DNA of 64,000 nucleotides from JAFAGX01 sp035623255 (GCA_035623255.1 DASPTU010000041.1:1-64000); one strand, 5' to 3'. Counted from the stretch's first letter, positions 53,425-61,735 are shown. Made by a program: numbers and translations. The notes: a model not told the origin generated them from the letters alone.

Positions 53425-53754
53425 TCATTCTGGTAATGAGAACTTAACGACAACGGTCTCTTCGCTTGCCTGGCTGGAGGGTTCCCACTTCCACTGGCGC
53501 ACTGCCAAGACTGCCGCCTGCGCTAGTAGAGGATGACCACCCAATATCTCGACGGATTCAACTCTGCCGTTAGTGTTGACCCGAGCTTGCAGTTTGGCGA
53601 TACCGGTGATATGCGCAGCGTGTGCCAGCTCGGGATATTGCGGCTGGACCTTGACCAGCAGCTTACGGGATGAAACCTGAGCATCCTGTGCAAAGCCGTT
53701 GTACAAAGCACTGAGACAGAAGGCACACAGCGCGATCAAGGTTGCTCGGCGCAT
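53425..53754 (-). CDS. Small TonB C-terminal-domain protein
   Basis: The 109-residue product has a signal peptide (MRRATLIALCAFCLSALYNG). A single TonB C-terminal domain follows, with VQPQYPELAHAAHITGIAKL, RVNTNGRVESVEILGGHPLL and AVRQWKWEPS. It lacks the N-terminal membrane anchor and proline-rich arm of true TonB, so it cannot span the envelope by itself. Such short exported forms are frequent in acidobacteria and their role is unclear. Confidence 0.85.
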   Translation of the reverse strand: MRRATLIALCAFCLSALYNGFAQDAQVSSRKLLVKVQPQYPELAHAAHITGIAKLQARVNTNGRVESVEILGGHPLLAQAAVLAVRQWKWEPSSQASEETVVVKFSLPE

Positions 53755-53868
53755 GACTGCAGACTAGCTGACCAGCGAAGAGGTTTGGAGATGACTTCGG
53801 TACGAGGACTGCCGAGCAGAGATCGGGAAATCGAGAGCAACTGAGACTGGGATCCACCCGTTAGGTGC

Positions 53869-54564
53869 TTACCAGACGTGCGGGATAAGGCGGTAGCGCA
53901 CTTTCTCGCGATAGGCCCGGTAGCCTTCCAGATCGCTGGTCAACAGCTTCTCCTCGCCAAAGATGCGCAGAATGAGCAGCCCGAGCGCGGCCAAACCTGC
54001 AAGAAGTCCACAAACAGAGCCGAGCAGCAAGGGGGCGCCAACGAACAGGAGACTTCCCCCAAGATACATGGGGTGGCGAACAAAGCGGTAGACGCCCGTG
54101 TCGACGACGTGCTGGCCGCGCTCGGCCTGAATACGCACTAGCTGCGACAGATACGTGTTGTCGGTGAACGCGCGGAACATGAAGAAACTACCGGTCAGGA
54201 GCAAGACCCCTCCGCAGACCTCGCTCCACAGCGGCAGACGGGGTGTCCAAGCGAATCGCACATTCAGCGCCGGCACAACGATTGAAGCCAGGAAGCACGC
54301 TTTTATCCCCGTGAGGAGAGCCAAATCGGCGCGCGATTCACCGCCGCTGCCGGGCATTCGCATGCGCTCAGCCAGCAGCGCCGGATCCTTGTAGTGAAGC
54401 CACAAGAAAATGACGGCAACGAAGGATACCCACCAGACAGCCAAGATCCATCCCTCCACCCAGAGCCAATCGCCTGACAGCCATAGCAGCAGGGTTGATA
54501 TCGCCAGAACGCCAACGGGGACTGCCGCCCACATGTGCTGGGTGATGATCGGCGTAGGGCGCAT
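53869..54564 (-). CDS. Isoprenylcysteine carboxyl methyltransferase-like membrane protein
   Basis: The 231-residue product has about five membrane segments and the ICMT/PEMT signature near its end. That is VVDTGVYRFVRHPMYLGGSL (S-adenosylmethionine site), and GEEKLLTSDLEGYRAYREKV followed by RYRLIP. In bacteria these proteins methylate lipids or small molecules; the substrate is unknown. It converges on nothing obvious and is 114 bases from the TonB-like gene. Confidence 0.87.
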   Translation of the reverse strand: MRPTPIITQHMWAAVPVGVLAISTLLLWLSGDWLWVEGWILAVWWVSFVAVIFLWLHYKDPALLAERMRMPGSGGESRADLALLTGIKACFLASIVVPALNVRFAWTPRLPLWSEVCGGVLLLTGSFFMFRAFTDNTYLSQLVRIQAERGQHVVDTGVYRFVRHPMYLGGSLLFVGAPLLLGSVCGLLAGLAALGLLILRIFGEEKLLTSDLEGYRAYREKVRYRLIPHVW

Positions 54565-54706
54565 GAGAAGCTGAAAACATCATACTGCCGAGACCTGCTT
54601 GCCTTCCACTGTCGACACGGATTGGCACGTGAGTTTGTCAGGTCCGGGGCTGGCCATTCCTCCGGGGCCGGGCTGGATGGTTCGAAAAGATAGCGGCAAC
54701 CCGTCC

Positions 54707-55027
54707 TTACCGATGAGATGCGGTTTCATAGACTACCCACCCGAGAAAAGCAATTGTAGCGAGAAGAACAATGCCGAAAACAATTGCCAGAGGCCAGAAA
54801 ACCCAGGACCATGTCTGTCTTTTTCTGATGTGTTGTATGGCGTTGTACAACGAGAAAGCCGTCGCTACTGCGCCCCACGGACCAAGAAAGAATGCAGGCA
54901 TAAAAGCATCGAGTTCACCCGGTCCCTTGCATCCATGTCGCAGACAGTAAATAGCAGGCAAAAGAACCGACAAAAAATAAACGATGGCAACGAAGTACGA
55001 AATTGCAAGGCCTAGTTTGCGTAACAT
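54707..55027 (-). CDS. Small membrane protein, unknown function
   Basis: The 106-residue product begins MLRKLGLAISYFVAIVYFLS and contains about three hydrophobic segments (8-28, 42-62 and 80-98). A Cys-x-Lys-rich turn follows the first (YCLRHGCKGPGELDAF). The ATG at 55027 opens the first helix; the longer frame adds 15 residues. I recognise no family. Confidence 0.6.
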   Translation of the reverse strand: MLRKLGLAISYFVAIVYFLSVLLPAIYCLRHGCKGPGELDAFMPAFFLGPWGAVATAFSLYNAIQHIRKRQTWSWVFWPLAIVFGIVLLATIAFLGWVVYETASHR

Positions 55028-55158
55028 AGACCCATCCTCAGATCTAATGGGGACAGACCGAACTGTCCCCATTTTCCAAACTTAAACCCTCTCAATGCCC
55101 ATAGCAGCGGCGAGGTCGTTGGCGCCCCTTTGCTTTTCATGCGAGGGAAGCACGGGCA

Positions 55159-55746
55159 CTAATCATCCAGTCCCTTGCCTTGGAGAATTTGGGGCATACA
55201 TTTTTCAACCCTCGCCTCCCGCGTTTTGGATTGTTTGGCTGCAGAAAAATAAAAAAGGTACCCTCTTTGCCGTCCCGGGGTGAGTGCAGCAAAAGCTTTT
55301 TTCAGCGCAGGGATTTCATCCAGTTTCTCTTGAAATTCTTCCGGAACCTTGAAGTCGGAAGTTTTCTTGAGCTTCACCTTCAAACCGGCCTTTTCTACGT
55401 CAATGGCTTCCTGGATATAGGCTTTCAAGATGGGCTTCATCTCAACGATCTGGCGAACATTGGTGAACCGAATCTGCCGCCCCGCCTGTACGTTCTCCGT
55501 CTGCTGGATGAGAATGCCCTTGGGATCTTTTAACAGGGCGCCTTTGAAAAACAGAAGGGCACAGTATTCTTTGAAGCCGTGGATCAGAACTATGTTTCTC
55601 CCCTCAGACGTGTAACAAGCCTGGCCCCACTTCACCTCCTCGGTCAGTGGAGAGCTAAGAACGATCTCTCTCAATGTTTCAAATTCTTCCTGCCAGTTTT
55701 TGGCTTTTTTTATAAGTCCATCCACCTTGGGACTTATTCTGTTCAT
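55159..55746 (-). CDS. YdeI/OmdA-type protein
   Basis: The 195-residue product matches the YdeI family: an N-terminal DUF1801-like domain (VKWGQACYTSEGRNIVLIHG) followed by the OmdA tail (FAALTPGRQRGYLFYFSAAK, then QSKTREARVEKCMP). Members have been linked to stress and antimicrobial peptide resistance in enteric bacteria, but the mechanism is unclear. The ATG at 55746 is preferred over the longer frame since it begins the domain (MNRISPKVDGL). Confidence 0.85.
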   Translation of the reverse strand: MNRISPKVDGLIKKAKNWQEEFETLREIVLSSPLTEEVKWGQACYTSEGRNIVLIHGFKEYCALLFFKGALLKDPKGILIQQTENVQAGRQIRFTNVRQIVEMKPILKAYIQEAIDVEKAGLKVKLKKTSDFKVPEEFQEKLDEIPALKKAFAALTPGRQRGYLFYFSAAKQSKTREARVEKCMPQILQGKGLDD

Positions 55747-56087
55747 GGATTGATACTCCAAAGAAAGTGATCTTATCCCAGTTTGGTTAGCGCCTGCGTG
55801 GCAGCGCGTCATTTGCCCCGAGTCAACTGCGTGGTTTCGTCAGTTACGGTTCTGGCTCCGGCAATCGCCACCGTCATCGAGATGTCGCGCCATGCGTCAA
55901 GGTGATTCCTGCCAGGCCCCCTAGCGACTCCGCTTGATTCGCCCCGTTTTCAGGATGGGGCAAGGTGGCGCGCCAAATCGGAATGCGGTTTGCGGAATGA
56001 AGTCGTGGCGATTTCGAACCACCCGCGAGGTTTTGATGAACCACAACCCATGTTGGGCTCTCGACTGAGCCCGCGGTGCGAAAACGA

Positions 56088-57620
56088 TCAGAAGGTGAAA
56101 CGAATACCGACTGTCGGAGCAAAGTTATTGTTGTAGAAATAGGGGACGCCGGGCTTATGAGGAATGGCGATGGCAAGACCGCCCCTCACCCAGGAATACG
56201 CAATTCCGGCAAAACCGTCGAAACGCTTGGTGAAGTGATGATCCACGTAGAACGACCCCTCGTTTAGCGTTCCTGCGCAGGAACTGCGGAAACCGGCTGC
56301 AGGCGAGCAGGTGGGCGGAGAACGGAAGTCGTTCTGTCGCTGTTGATACCAGGAAAGAGTGAAGTCGGTCTTGGTCTGATAGGTGTACTTCGCGCCCGTC
56401 CACCAGATGTTGACCAACTTTTCATTATCAAGATTCTTGTCTTCGACGCCGCTCATGAAATAGCCGCCCTGGTCTGACGCGCCAACGCCCAACGGGTTCT
56501 TCGGGTTGTTTTGCCAGATGTATTCGTAGCCGGCAAAAAACTTGAACGGGTCCCAGGCATACTTGGCAGCAATCATAATTGCGTAGTTGTCGGTCACGAT
56601 GCCATATACGGTGTCGTTCGGGTCGATCAGATTGGTCCCGGTGATGGGGTTGGTATTGATACTGTCCGTGGTCGATTGATATGACTGCGTCGGACTCTGA
56701 GGCCCCAGCAAGGGGTTTAATACGCTGATTGCCTGGTTGTAATGTTGGGGGAGGATGTCGACGGAGAACTTGCCGTAGACTGCGCCGAGGTCGAATCCAT
56801 AGGCATTGTTATGGGCCGATTCCGACGTGCAGTTGGCGGCAGTCCAGGTTGCGGAGGCCGAGTAGCAGCCGGCAGAACCATCGGCGAATTTATACATCGC
56901 GCCGAAATGGACCGGGCCAACGGTGAGACGATACTTCAGGGCGTCATCCCAGCGGCTGTTTTCAGTGTCGCCGCCGCCGGCCATGGTGCCGTTGTACCCG
57001 ATGTACGAAAAGGCATAGCCGCCGCCAGCCGGATCGTAAAGGAGCATCGCATCGGTACCGAGAGAGCGCTGACGACCGAAGGTCAATGTGCCGAAATGCG
57101 TCGACGATATTCCGGCATAGATTTCGTCATTGAAGGGTTGACCCGCGCGCGCGCCGTCGATGGCGTACGAATAGCTTTTCCTGGGAAGGCCGTTGTTGAT
57201 GATGTCAGTCTTTGATGCGTTGGCGAGCAGGCCGGACTCGGGATTGATACCAGTGGAAGCGTTGAACACAACGTACCAGCCATGATGGAACTCTTCCTTT
57301 CCCCTGATGCCCAGACCCGTCTGCTGCAGGTTATTGGGTGCGATGAGGAATCGATGTTGAAAGCCGTTCCGGCTTATCAGAGATGCGCCTTCATAGTTAT
57401 AGCCGTTTTCCGGTAAGCCGTGACTGACCCAGCCCACGCCAATGTCATACGCACCGTACACGGTGATGCCGTGCCAGGTCAGGGTGCAATCGGTGGTGGC
57501 GAACTCATGGCCGCTCTTGCAGGGATCGGGAGTGGATGGGGTTGTCGAAGCGGTTTGGGCCAACGCCGGGAAGGAAAGCAAAAAGCCAATCGCTGCGATA
57601 AAGGGGTAAGCCTTGCGCAT
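56088..57620 (-). CDS. Outer-membrane porin
   Basis: The 510-residue protein has a signal peptide (MRKAYPFIAAIGFLLSFPAL). A 16- or 18-strand barrel follows, with strands such as ITVYGAYDIGVGWVSHG, FHHGWYVVFNASTGIN and FGTLTFGRQRSLGTDA. It ends in Phe (VGIRFTF), the assembly signal for the Bam machinery. The layout is that of Gram-negative porins of the OmpC/Omp32 type. It should pass small hydrophilic solutes. It is divergent from a HTH-TOBE regulator gene, with 116 bases between. Confidence 0.9.
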   Translation of the reverse strand: MRKAYPFIAAIGFLLSFPALAQTASTTPSTPDPCKSGHEFATTDCTLTWHGITVYGAYDIGVGWVSHGLPENGYNYEGASLISRNGFQHRFLIAPNNLQQTGLGIRGKEEFHHGWYVVFNASTGINPESGLLANASKTDIINNGLPRKSYSYAIDGARAGQPFNDEIYAGISSTHFGTLTFGRQRSLGTDAMLLYDPAGGGYAFSYIGYNGTMAGGGDTENSRWDDALKYRLTVGPVHFGAMYKFADGSAGCYSASATWTAANCTSESAHNNAYGFDLGAVYGKFSVDILPQHYNQAISVLNPLLGPQSPTQSYQSTTDSINTNPITGTNLIDPNDTVYGIVTDNYAIMIAAKYAWDPFKFFAGYEYIWQNNPKNPLGVGASDQGGYFMSGVEDKNLDNEKLVNIWWTGAKYTYQTKTDFTLSWYQQRQNDFRSPPTCSPAAGFRSSCAGTLNEGSFYVDHHFTKRFDGFAGIAYSWVRGGLAIAIPHKPGVPYFYNNNFAPTVGIRFTF

Positions 57621-57736
57621 CTCGACCTCGAAAAATCAGTTGTTTGGGACAGAAGTGGATAAGTGTACATGACATACGGATTACATGTCTAATGCTGGAC
57701 GGTTTAATGTGATTTATGGCACAAGTCTGACTATAC

Positions 57737-58231
57737 GTGGGGCGTCGTTGGTACCAGATTGACTCTGAATCTTTGGTGACTGTACGATTCGGCTCGGTGC
57801 CGAGGAACCGCAAATCCGGGGTCGAAGGTGGAGAACTTCTGCAGCTTCGCGACGCCGCTTTGCAATTGGGGATCAGCTACCCCACGATCAAGCAATGGAT
57901 TTACAAGAAAAAAATTCGCAGCATCCAAACTGCGGGTGGACATCACCGCATTCCGCAGAGCGAAGTGGACAGATTTCTCTTTAGAAGCCGAGGCAAGACG
58001 GAAGCGGATCGCCAGCAGAAACTTCGGCGCGTAAGCGGTCGCAATCAGCTAGTAGGGCGGATTGAGTCCGTCCAAATCAGTGGCCTGGTAGCGGAAGTGA
58101 CGATTTCGATCGGTGGTCAGCACATCACGTCGCTCATCACTGCACGATCTGCCAGAGAGATGCAGCTCAAAGCGGGGCAGACGGCCGCGGCCCTTATAAA
58201 AGCTACCGAGGTGATGATCCTGCGAGTGTGA
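57737..58231 (+). CDS. Excisionase-type HTH regulator with TOBE (molybdate-binding) domain
   Basis: The 164-residue product has a MerR/excisionase-type winged helix (LLQLRDAALQLGISYPTIKQ, GGHHRIPQSEVDRFL). A TOBE domain follows (about 100-160, LVGRIESVQISGLVAEVTIS). TOBE domains bind molybdate or tungstate, so it probably controls molybdenum uptake or cofactor use. GTG at 57737 gives the full frame; a GTG at 57776 is equally possible. It overlaps or abuts a truncated gene that looks like a molybdopterin-related remnant. Confidence 0.82.
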   Translation: MGRRWYQIDSESLVTVRFGSVPRNRKSGVEGGELLQLRDAALQLGISYPTIKQWIYKKKIRSIQTAGGHHRIPQSEVDRFLFRSRGKTEADRQQKLRRVSGRNQLVGRIESVQISGLVAEVTISIGGQHITSLITARSAREMQLKAGQTAAALIKATEVMILRV

Positions 58232-58234
58232 GTT

Positions 58235-58354
58235 ATGAAACAACGTCTTTCACGGGTATTGATCACGTTACTCATGACTGCAGCACTGGCGCAATGCCAA
58301 CAACTCACCATTCAGAACGAGAATGGAAAGCAAACGGTGTTGGCCAGGAAGTGA
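58235..58354 (+). pseudogene. Truncated exported molybdopterin-related gene remnant
   Basis: A 39-residue frame starts MKQRLSRVLITLLMTAALAQ, a signal peptide. It reads QQLTIQNENGKQTVLARK and then stops. The phrase LTIxNENGKQTVL recalls the start of small oxidoreductase molybdopterin-binding proteins that follow such regulators. The remaining part is missing; the following DNA runs into the tRNA-Asp gene. The direct repeat AGGAAGTGACAGGAAGTG at the break may mark the deletion joint. Confidence 0.45.
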
Positions 58355-58522
58355 CAGGAAGTGGGAAAGTTTTTTGTGATGTTTTGACCAACCTGCTGTG
58401 TTGGTTTTCAGACCCCAGATGCCGCCGCGACTGTGCACTGACTCACCCCAGTTTGTGGGGAGTTTTGTGGGGTCCTTCTGCTAAGGCATTACTCGCCATT
58501 GGCAATGTGCCGAAAAAGATGG

Positions 58523-58596
58523 CGGGGACGACGGGACTCGAACCCGCGGCCTCTGCCGTGACAGGGCAGCGTTCTAACCAACTGAACTACGTCCCC
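58523..58596 (-). tRNA. tRNA-Asp (anticodon GTC)
   Basis: Read on the minus strand, the acceptor pairs GGGGACG with CGTCCCC and the D stem is GTTC/GAAC. The anticodon stem CTGCC/GGCAG holds CTGTCAC (anticodon GTC), and the T arm is CGGGTTCGAGTCCCG. Discriminator G and an encoded CCA follow (58520-58522). Confidence 0.96.
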
Positions 58597-58870
58597 TTGC
58601 TGAAACAGCGCGATCGCAATTGCCAGGCGATGCGGAGCAATTGCGTATGGCTGCAAGCTTGCTCTGCCGGAACTGAACGGCACTAAGCAAATTATCCGCC
58701 AAGATTTATCCTAGCAGCTTCTCGAAGAACGGGAAAGCTGCCGGACTGCGGGTTGGATCAGGAATGGAATTTCGAAAGTAGTGACAGAGTTATGCGGAGT
58801 AACTCATCCGAATCGCGATGATTCACGGCCTGTGGCTATGCCAGTTGCGCTCGAGCGGAATCGATAGATT

Positions 58871-58900
58871 AAAAATTAATACTCCCACATGAATTATTGA
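58871..58900 (+). promoter_or_regulatory. Candidate upstream activating sequence for the second peptide locus
   Basis: The sequence AAAAATTAAT, a ten-base gap, then GAATTATTGATC matches the element at 14659 (AAAAATTCAT, GAATTATTAATC), with a spacer two bases shorter. The right half lies 119 bases before the -24 box at 59010, against 120 bases in locus 1. Confidence 0.6.
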
Positions 58901-58909
58901 TCTCTTTCG

Positions 58910-58932
58910 GCTCCGGGCGCTTTTGCCGGAGC
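58910..58932. other. Hairpin downstream of the second activating sequence
   Basis: The stem GCTCCGG/CCGGAGC with a nine-base loop containing TTTT lies just after the activating sequence, as a smaller hairpin does in locus 1. Its role is unknown. Confidence 0.4.
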
Positions 58933-59009
58933 AGCAATTCTCGTGATGGGCAGAATCCAAGATCATGATAATGCGGGTGTTGTCAGATGCCGCCGGACAA
59001 TGTGCGGTT

Positions 59010-59025
59010 TGGAACAAGACATGCA
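59010..59025 (+). promoter_or_regulatory. Sigma-54 (-24/-12) promoter of peptide locus 2
   Basis: TGGAACAAGACATGCA carries GG and GC at the required spacing and keeps both promoter halves (TGGAAC and ATGCA). Transcription would start near 59037, leaving about 55 bases before the ATG at 59092. This placement excludes the longer in-frame start at 58987. Confidence 0.78.
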
Positions 59026-59091
59026 CAATATGTCATTGTCTGCGGAGATGAAAAAGAGGCCAGCGCGAAGGCGCGGAAATGGAGATGCAAC

Positions 59092-59286
59092 ATGTCAGTT
59101 CAGAAAAAGTCATTGGTTAGCAAAAAGCCAGCAGCGAAGGCGACAAAGGGCGTTAGCGCGAAACCGGTGGGAGAATCCAAAACCCTGGCCGCGAAAGCGC
59201 TTGAGCGCAGGCGGATGTTCAGTAATAGGCTGCTCAGCAACCGAACGTTCCTTAGCAACCGTACATTCCTCAAAGGGAAACCGTAG
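59092..59286 (+). CDS. Small Lys/Arg-rich peptide A2 of the KKSL family
   Basis: The 64-residue peptide begins MSVQKKSLVSKKP and has 11 Lys, 6 Arg and 2 Glu, with no cysteine. Residues PVGESKTLAAKAL match A1 (PIGEPKGLTAKAL). The C-terminal part consists of short repeats, SNRLLSNRTFLSNRTFL, encoded by an imperfect 18-base tandem repeat. GGAG precedes the ATG by seven bases. It follows the sigma-54 promoter and is followed 68 bases later by peptide B2. No export or processing genes are near this locus; the operon at 15404-20852 could serve it. Function is unknown. Confidence 0.8.
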   Translation: MSVQKKSLVSKKPAAKATKGVSAKPVGESKTLAAKALERRRMFSNRLLSNRTFLSNRTFLKGKP

Positions 59287-59354
59287 AGCCTGGGGGAATG
59301 AAGGGTAGAAGGCTTTTAAACCAATAGCGGTTCCGAGACGCACAAGGAGAAAAC

Positions 59355-59552
59355 ATGTCGATTCAAAAGAAATCATTGATCAGCAACAGACAGGCTGTAA
59401 AGAAGGCTTTGATCGCCAGCCAGCCGGAGTCGGAACAATCCAATGCGCTGAAGGCGAATTCGCTGACGGCTCAGTCGATGAAGAGCAAGAGGTTTTTGAA
59501 CCACAAGCGATTCAAAGTGGCCGTGTTCAGGACGCTAAAAGGTCAGCGGTAA
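59355..59552 (+). CDS. Small Lys/Arg-rich peptide B2 of the KKSL family
   Basis: The 65-residue peptide begins MSIQKKSLISNR and matches B1 at 39 of the first 46 residues, in both protein and DNA. It carries 15 Lys/Arg and 2 Glu. After residue 46 it is unrelated to B1 (LNHKRFKVAVFRTLKGQR here). AGGAG gives a good ribosome site. The gene order A then B, spacing and terminator repeat those of locus 1, pointing to duplication of a two-gene unit and then divergence of the C-terminal ends. Function is unknown. Confidence 0.82.
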   Translation: MSIQKKSLISNRQAVKKALIASQPESEQSNALKANSLTAQSMKSKRFLNHKRFKVAVFRTLKGQR

Positions 59553-59580
59553 GGTCTAAGGCCAGTTTTGAGATTTTGTT

Positions 59581-59612
59581 GGGGCTGCGAGCAAGGCAGC
59601 CCCTATGTTTTT
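59581..59612 (+). terminator. Terminator of peptide locus 2
   Basis: The stem GGGGCTGC/GCAGCCCC is followed by TATGTTTTT. The core GGCTGC/GCAGCC is shared with the terminator of locus 1 at 15373. Confidence 0.8.
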
Positions 59613-59621
59613 GCGGTCCAA

Positions 59622-59675
59622 AGGCAGAGACTCTACGCGAAAGAAGTGGGAGACGGAGTCTCTGCCTATATTTTT
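59622..59675 (+). terminator. Second strong hairpin after peptide locus 2
   Basis: The perfect 12-base arms AGGCAGAGACTC (59622-59633) and GAGTCTCTGCCT (59656-59667) are followed by ATATTTTTT. It acts as a tandem terminator; the rest of the gap up to tRNA-Val shows no gene. Confidence 0.7.
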
Positions 59676-59965
59676 TCCTATTTACCACTTCAGTGCCATT
59701 GCAGAGAGGTTATCCCAGCGCTTATCGTGCGAAGCGTGACGAATGATCTTCTATTCCTGGTACTTGTTTGCGGTTTTCTCTTGTCCGAATTTCTGCGAAG
59801 GCCCCGCCATACTTCCGCGAGACATCCACAGAAATAATTGCTGGCTCACAAAAATGCCCGTCTCGGACCCGTTTTCTTTGCCGCGTGGAGTGTTGTGACA
59901 AACAAGAGGCTGAGCAAGAGCCAAAGCAACTGAGGCAAACTACTGAAATAATAGTAAGTCAGTGG

Positions 59966-60039
59966 TGGGCAGTGCAGGACTCGAACCTGCGACCTCCTGC
60001 TTGTAAGGCAGGCGCTCTAACCAGCTGAGCTAACCGCCC
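59966..60039 (-). tRNA. tRNA-Val (anticodon TAC)
   Basis: On the minus strand, GGGCGGT pairs with ACTGCCC in the acceptor (one G-T pair). The D stem is GCTC/GAGC. The anticodon stem CCTGC/GCAGG holds CTTACAA (anticodon TAC), and the T arm is GCAGGTTCGAGTCCTGC. Discriminator A and an encoded CCA (59963-59965) follow. Confidence 0.96.
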
Positions 60040-60120
60040 AGGTTTGCATCAGACGTCTATCTTGCCCCTGCGATTCGAATATACGTGAGCACGGAAATTG
60101 GGGTCAAACCTGGCCCGTCC

Positions 60121-61119
60121 TCACGTCTGGTGAAGCCGATTCCTCGACTTCCCTCGGAATGACGGGCCGGGAGGCGTGATCCTACCGGTTGTGTTTTTTG
60201 CCACCAGTTTTTTCAACCTGGCGACATTTCTCATGTCATCTCCGGGGTGGTCAATGGGGGTTTCGGCAATGAATGCGGCATGGGCGAGCCGAGGATGGTT
60301 CAGCAGGCGGCGAAATGGTTCGAGTCCGATGGTTCCCTTCCCGACGTGCTGATGCCGGTCGAGTTTCGATCCGCGCGCGGCTTTCGCGTCATTGCAATGC
60401 CAGACGGGAACATTCTTCAGGCCGATCGTCTCATCCAGATGAGCGAGCGTGGCGCTCATCCCAGCTTCGCTGACGATGTCGTATCCGGCAACGTGGACAT
60501 GGCAGGTGTCGATGCAGGCAGCGACTGGAACGACGCCGCGCAGGCGATCAAGCACTTCGGCAACCTGCTCGAAACTGCCTCCCAGGGAGAACTCTGCACC
60601 AGCGGTATTTTCAATCAGAATGGTGAGGCCGCCCTTCGCCAGATCCAATCCCTGAGTGGCGGCAGCGATTGCGGCTGCGGTCTGCAGCAAACCGGCTTCG
60701 CGGTGTGCGCCGCGAAATGAACCAGGATGAAGCACCAGATATTCGGCACACAAGGCCAGGGCCCGCTCCACTTCCCCACGAAAAGCCTCGATCGACCTTC
60801 GTAGAAATAACTCGTTTGTCGCAGCAAGATTGATGAGGTAGTTGGTGTGGATGACCAGCGGCTTCAGATTGTATCGATGGCGCAGCTGCGTCATTTGGCG
60901 GCATTGCAGACTGGCGAGCTCATACGGCGCCCACTGCCGGGGGCTGGAGGAAAAAATCTGAAACGTGTTGCAGCCAAGCCGATACGCTCGCTCAGCCGCG
61001 TTCTGCACGCCCCCAGCAGAGGAAGTGTGGATGCCGATCCGGCGCGAAGTAAACCGCGGCGGCCGCCTGGGTGCGGGCAGCTTAAGGATGTCTTGTTCCT
61101 GGGCGAGTGAACGCGCCAT
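60121..61119 (-). CDS. nfo: Endonuclease IV (AP endonuclease)
   Basis: The 332-residue enzyme cuts DNA at abasic sites through three zinc ions held in a TIM barrel. Family motifs are visible: GIHTSSAGGVQNAAERA, CNTFQIFSSSPRQW, LVLHPGSFRGAH, LTILIENTAGAEFSLG, IDTCHVHVAGYD and WHCNDAKAARGSKLDRHQHV. About 30 residues at the start look like an extra leader before GIHTS. The last 14 residues (SFRGKSRNRLHQT) are encoded by a dispersed repeat (60140-60163), so the natural C-terminus has been replaced or extended. Confidence 0.92.
   Translation of the reverse strand: MARSLAQEQDILKLPAPRRPPRFTSRRIGIHTSSAGGVQNAAERAYRLGCNTFQIFSSSPRQWAPYELASLQCRQMTQLRHRYNLKPLVIHTNYLINLAATNELFLRRSIEAFRGEVERALALCAEYLVLHPGSFRGAHREAGLLQTAAAIAAATQGLDLAKGGLTILIENTAGAEFSLGGSFEQVAEVLDRLRGVVPVAACIDTCHVHVAGYDIVSEAGMSATLAHLDETIGLKNVPVWHCNDAKAARGSKLDRHQHVGKGTIGLEPFRRLLNHPRLAHAAFIAETPIDHPGDDMRNVARLKKLVAKNTTGRITPPGPSFRGKSRNRLHQT
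60140..60164 (-). repeat. Dispersed repeat end within the 3' end of nfo
   Basis: On the minus strand GTCATTCCGAGGGAAGTCGA leads to GGAATC, the same ends as the family at 32512, 48130 and metH. It lies inside the nfo reading frame and supplies its last codons. Confidence 0.65.
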
Positions 61120-61228
61120 TTACCGAGTATAGCGGCCGCAGGTTAATGCCAGCTTCGCCATCGAATGCGCGTTGTCAACGCGCACACGACCCCGCCAGTT
61201 CACGCTCGACGCACGTCGCGACAGGCAA

Positions 61229-61735
61229 CTACCAGGCCGCAAAATGAGCGCGGCGATTTTGGCTCCAGCAGCTCTCTTCCGATTCCATGCAGACGGGATA
61301 CAGCTTTCCCCAGCCGGTTGCATACACGATCTGGCCGGCTGGCACGCCCATCGAAACAAGCGCGTCCTTGGCGGTGCCGGCCCGGTCGTCGGAGAGCACA
61401 ACGTTGTAAACGATGCCTCCGCGTTCGTCAGCATCACCCTCGATGGTGACGAGCATATCGGGATGGGCTTTTAGCCACTGCGCGTCAGCTTCCAGAATTG
61501 AATGATCTTCCGGGCGCAGATCAGCGCGGTTAAAGTCGAAATGAATATCTTTGATGTTCTGCTGTATTTCGTGCTGCTCGGCCGGAGTTGGCGGCAGAGC
61601 ATCGACGGAAGCAGCGCCGAAACCGTCCAAGGATGCGAACAGATCCTCGTTCAACACGGCGGACGATGGTGACTGGGCAAGTGCGAAACCTGAAACCAAA
61701 AGCAACACTGAGACTATCGCAACGTAACGTGTCAT
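61229..61735 (-). CDS. Exported OmpA-family protein
   Basis: The 168-residue product has a signal peptide (MTRYVAIVSVLLLVSGFALA). An OmpA-type peptidoglycan-binding domain follows (about 60-160): IKDIHFDFNRADLRPEDHSI, TIEGDADERGGIVYNVVLSD, then RAGTAKDALVSMGV. The Glu/Asp and Arg positions fit Pal-like proteins (family motif GHTDERG here GDADERG). There is no lipobox. The ATG at 61735 opens the signal. It is divergent from the aroF-type gene. Confidence 0.86.
   Translation of the reverse strand: MTRYVAIVSVLLLVSGFALAQSPSSAVLNEDLFASLDGFGAASVDALPPTPAEQHEIQQNIKDIHFDFNRADLRPEDHSILEADAQWLKAHPDMLVTIEGDADERGGIVYNVVLSDDRAGTAKDALVSMGVPAGQIVYATGWGKLYPVCMESEESCWSQNRRAHFAAW

Noticed and set aside
58987..59091. 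N-terminal extension of peptide A2 by 35 codons.
   Set aside because: The extension begins upstream of the sigma-54 promoter, and the KKSL start with its own ribosome site fits the other three peptides.
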